In this document: piece by piece, positions 62,717 to 64,000 of the stretch
Numbering within the stretch: position 1 is the first letter of the stretch
How the letters are laid out: each line of letters starts with the position of its first letter
Assembly: GCF_000148725.1 (NCBI RefSeq)
Contig: NZ_GL476315.1
Location: forward strand, 169,947 to 233,946
DNA length: 64,000 nucleotides
Reading direction: 5' to 3'
From: Roseibium sp. TrichSKD4
Lineage (GTDB): Bacteria > Pseudomonadota > Alphaproteobacteria > Rhizobiales > Stappiaceae
The notes under the pieces: model-generated
Told to the model about the DNA's origin: nothing
The model's database searches: none
What the model saw: the letters and a program-made list of their open reading frames with translations, nothing else
Translations under genes and position numbers: made by a program

Positions 62717-63592
62717 GTGTTGGATATAGGATTTCTAAAAAGTCTTTTGGCTGTTGTTGAAACAGGTTCAATTGCTGCTGCGGCACGACAGCAGAACCTG
62801 TCTTCTGCAGCCGTCAGCCAGCGTATTCGTGTGCTGGAGCAGGGCTTTGGATGTACGCTCTTAAATCGGTCAGCGCATACAGCGAGCCCAACAGCGGAGT
62901 GCTTGCGCTTGTTGCCTGACGCTGGACGACTGGTTCGCGAGGCTGAGCGGCTCGTAGGATCCGTTGATCCAACCGGCCTCAGTGGTGGTTTTCGCCTGGG
63001 GGCAATTTCGACGGCTCTCTTCGATATTTTGCCGGATGTCATTCAAGGGTTCGGTTACAAAGCGCCGAGAGCTGACCTGAGGGTTCTCCCCGGCAGCTCC
63101 AAAGAGCTCTATGCTCGAGTTGAAGCAGGAGATCTGGACGCAGCGCTTGTTGTTGATCCGCCTTTTTCGCCATCGAAGTCTATGCTGCTTGATCCCTTGG
63201 TCAAACAGCCATTTGCGCATGTCCTTCCAAAAACGACGGAGGCGGACAGCGTTTCTAGTCTTCCATGGATTATATACGACCGAGGTTCGTGGGGCGGGAG
63301 ATTGGCCAATAAGGTATTGGCTTGCCAAATAAGCGGCTCGAGGGTTCTCTGTGAATTGGATTCACCGGAAACCATTGCCTTGATGGTTGAAAAAGGGGTG
63401 GGGCAGGCGATTTTGCCTGTTTGGAATGGTATGGAGAAGCACTATCCGGGGATGATGGTTTGTCCTTTTGAGAGAGCTGAATCCATCCAAAGAGATATTG
63501 TCTTTGTCAGACGGGCTGAAAACAGAGGTGATCCGAAGTCCGTCCTCATTTTTGAGCTTGCGCGTCGGAGCGCTTTAATCACCGTGACATAG
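62717..63592 (+). CDS. LysR-family transcriptional regulator
   Basis: 291 residues from GTG 62717 (AGGAAAAA upstream). The winged helix covers LDIGFLKSLLAVVETGSIAA and NLSSAAVSQRIRVLEQGFGC. The effector-binding domain starts at GGFRLGAISTALFDILPDVI. It is divergent from the VOC/dehydrogenase operon with 83 bases between starts, the usual arrangement for a LysR regulator and its target. Confidence 0.92.
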   Translation: MLDIGFLKSLLAVVETGSIAAAARQQNLSSAAVSQRIRVLEQGFGCTLLNRSAHTASPTAECLRLLPDAGRLVREAERLVGSVDPTGLSGGFRLGAISTALFDILPDVIQGFGYKAPRADLRVLPGSSKELYARVEAGDLDAALVVDPPFSPSKSMLLDPLVKQPFAHVLPKTTEADSVSSLPWIIYDRGSWGGRLANKVLACQISGSRVLCELDSPETIALMVEKGVGQAILPVWNGMEKHYPGMMVCPFERAESIQRDIVFVRRAENRGDPKSVLIFELARRSALITVT

Positions 63593-64000
63593 ATATGCGC
63601 ATGCAAAGGACATGACGTTGGTCCACGCAGTTTCGGTAGGTCTGAGCTGTTGAGCGTTTTTGGGTTTTGGGAAACTAATCATCGTTCTGTGGCGCATTTA
63701 CGTAAAAAAGTGTCGTAAATGTCGGTTCATTTGAAATAATAAAAATATACGGCAACTTAGTGCAAATTGAACTGTTGTATCTCAAGTCTCATAATGCAAT
63801 GATAGTAATCGTGTAGGTGGAAACTGGCATCTGAAAGAATGTGTGCGTTTCCATCGGTCCACTCATGCGGGTGGAAAGTCTTTTGTTGAGCAAGAAGAGC
63901 GACAATGCGGTCTCCTGCGGGATTGATTCCACACAAAGCAGTTGCGCTCTGTTTAGCGACACATAGGTGCGTTGGCTCAAGACACAGTCAAAAAATCATT
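63593..64000. other. Terminal intergenic region, no gene supported
   Basis: About 400 bases, AT-rich in the middle (AATAATAAAAATATACGG). A short frame at 63789-63980 on the minus strand has no ribosome binding site and no recognisable product, and I do not call it. Confidence 0.5.

Noticed and set aside
63789-63980. Minus-strand frame of 63 codons near the window end
   Set aside because: No ribosome binding site, no recognisable product.
1-64000. CRISPR arrays, insertion sequences, prophage or integron features
   Set aside because: No regularly spaced repeats, transposase, integrase or phage structural genes are seen.

Overview
The window looks like chromosomal DNA of a marine-type alphaproteobacterium of the Hyphomicrobiales (a Stappiaceae-like genome such as Labrenzia/Roseibium or Pseudovibrio is my best guess). 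The evidence is the ChpT-CtrA cell-cycle genes beside chemotaxis and flagellar export genes, clustered GANTC sites ahead of ctrA, an EipA/DUF1134 protein, an alphaproteobacterial serC leader, a DUF2336 protein, and a DddP-like protein next to methylamine-type genes. The genus is inference. Almost everything is ordinary core or metabolic chromosome; I see no prophage, insertion sequence, integrase or CRISPR array.

Layout. 1-2.7 kb: end of a LysR regulator, divergent Lrp-type regulator and ACC deaminase (acdS), then an RTX gene fragment. 2.9-6.7 kb: serine biosynthesis (serC behind a probable serC leader, then serA) and a DMT exporter. 7.0-8.3 kb: purA, intact except for a short stretch full of small deletions. 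8.5-15.1 kb: a single-span membrane protein, a TPP riboswitch with thiXY (no ATPase gene), rpoH, an RluA-family pseudouridine synthase and tRNA-Glu. 15.1-18.5 kb: a GlpR-type repressor, a coiled-coil membrane protein, eipA and a YHS-domain protein.

18.6-28.5 kb is the cell-cycle and motility block: chpT, cheA (with a C-terminal receiver), cheW, cheY, cheB, cheR, then ctrA on the opposite strand and fliI-fliJ. A candidate small RNA lies between cheR and ctrA. 28.7-33 kb: a PqiA-like protein, a DUF2336 protein and a large MscS channel. 33-36.2 kb: glpD and glpK, with phased TTTC repeats ahead of glpD that fit a GlpR operator. 36.3-37.9 kb: arsR-arsC-aqpS. 37.9-41.9 kb: a hydroxyproline catabolic unit (GntR regulator, DapA-family deaminase, D-amino-acid oxidase, 4-hydroxyproline epimerase).

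41.8-44.0 kb holds two unrecognised genes in one orientation, the first of which has toxin-like features (Ser/Lys-rich N-terminus, a possible PD-(D/E)XK core, a glycine-zipper tail). This is the most accessory-looking part of the window. 44.3-51.8 kb: a RecD-like helicase, Tex, a PhnD-like protein, a 45-residue small gene divergent from a LysR gene, a GFA-family protein and a small secreted protein. 51.8-57.3 kb: a probable onium-compound cluster on the minus strand (MttB homologue, dimethylglycine-dehydrogenase-like oxidase, DddP-like M24 protein). 57.5-63.6 kb: gnd, a thioredoxin/CcdA pair, a frameshifted TIM-barrel isomerase, a 2-hydroxyacid dehydrogenase, a VOC protein and a LysR regulator.

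Two genes (purA and the TIM-barrel isomerase) carry small indels that look more like sequence error than decay, so the consensus at those points should be treated with care.
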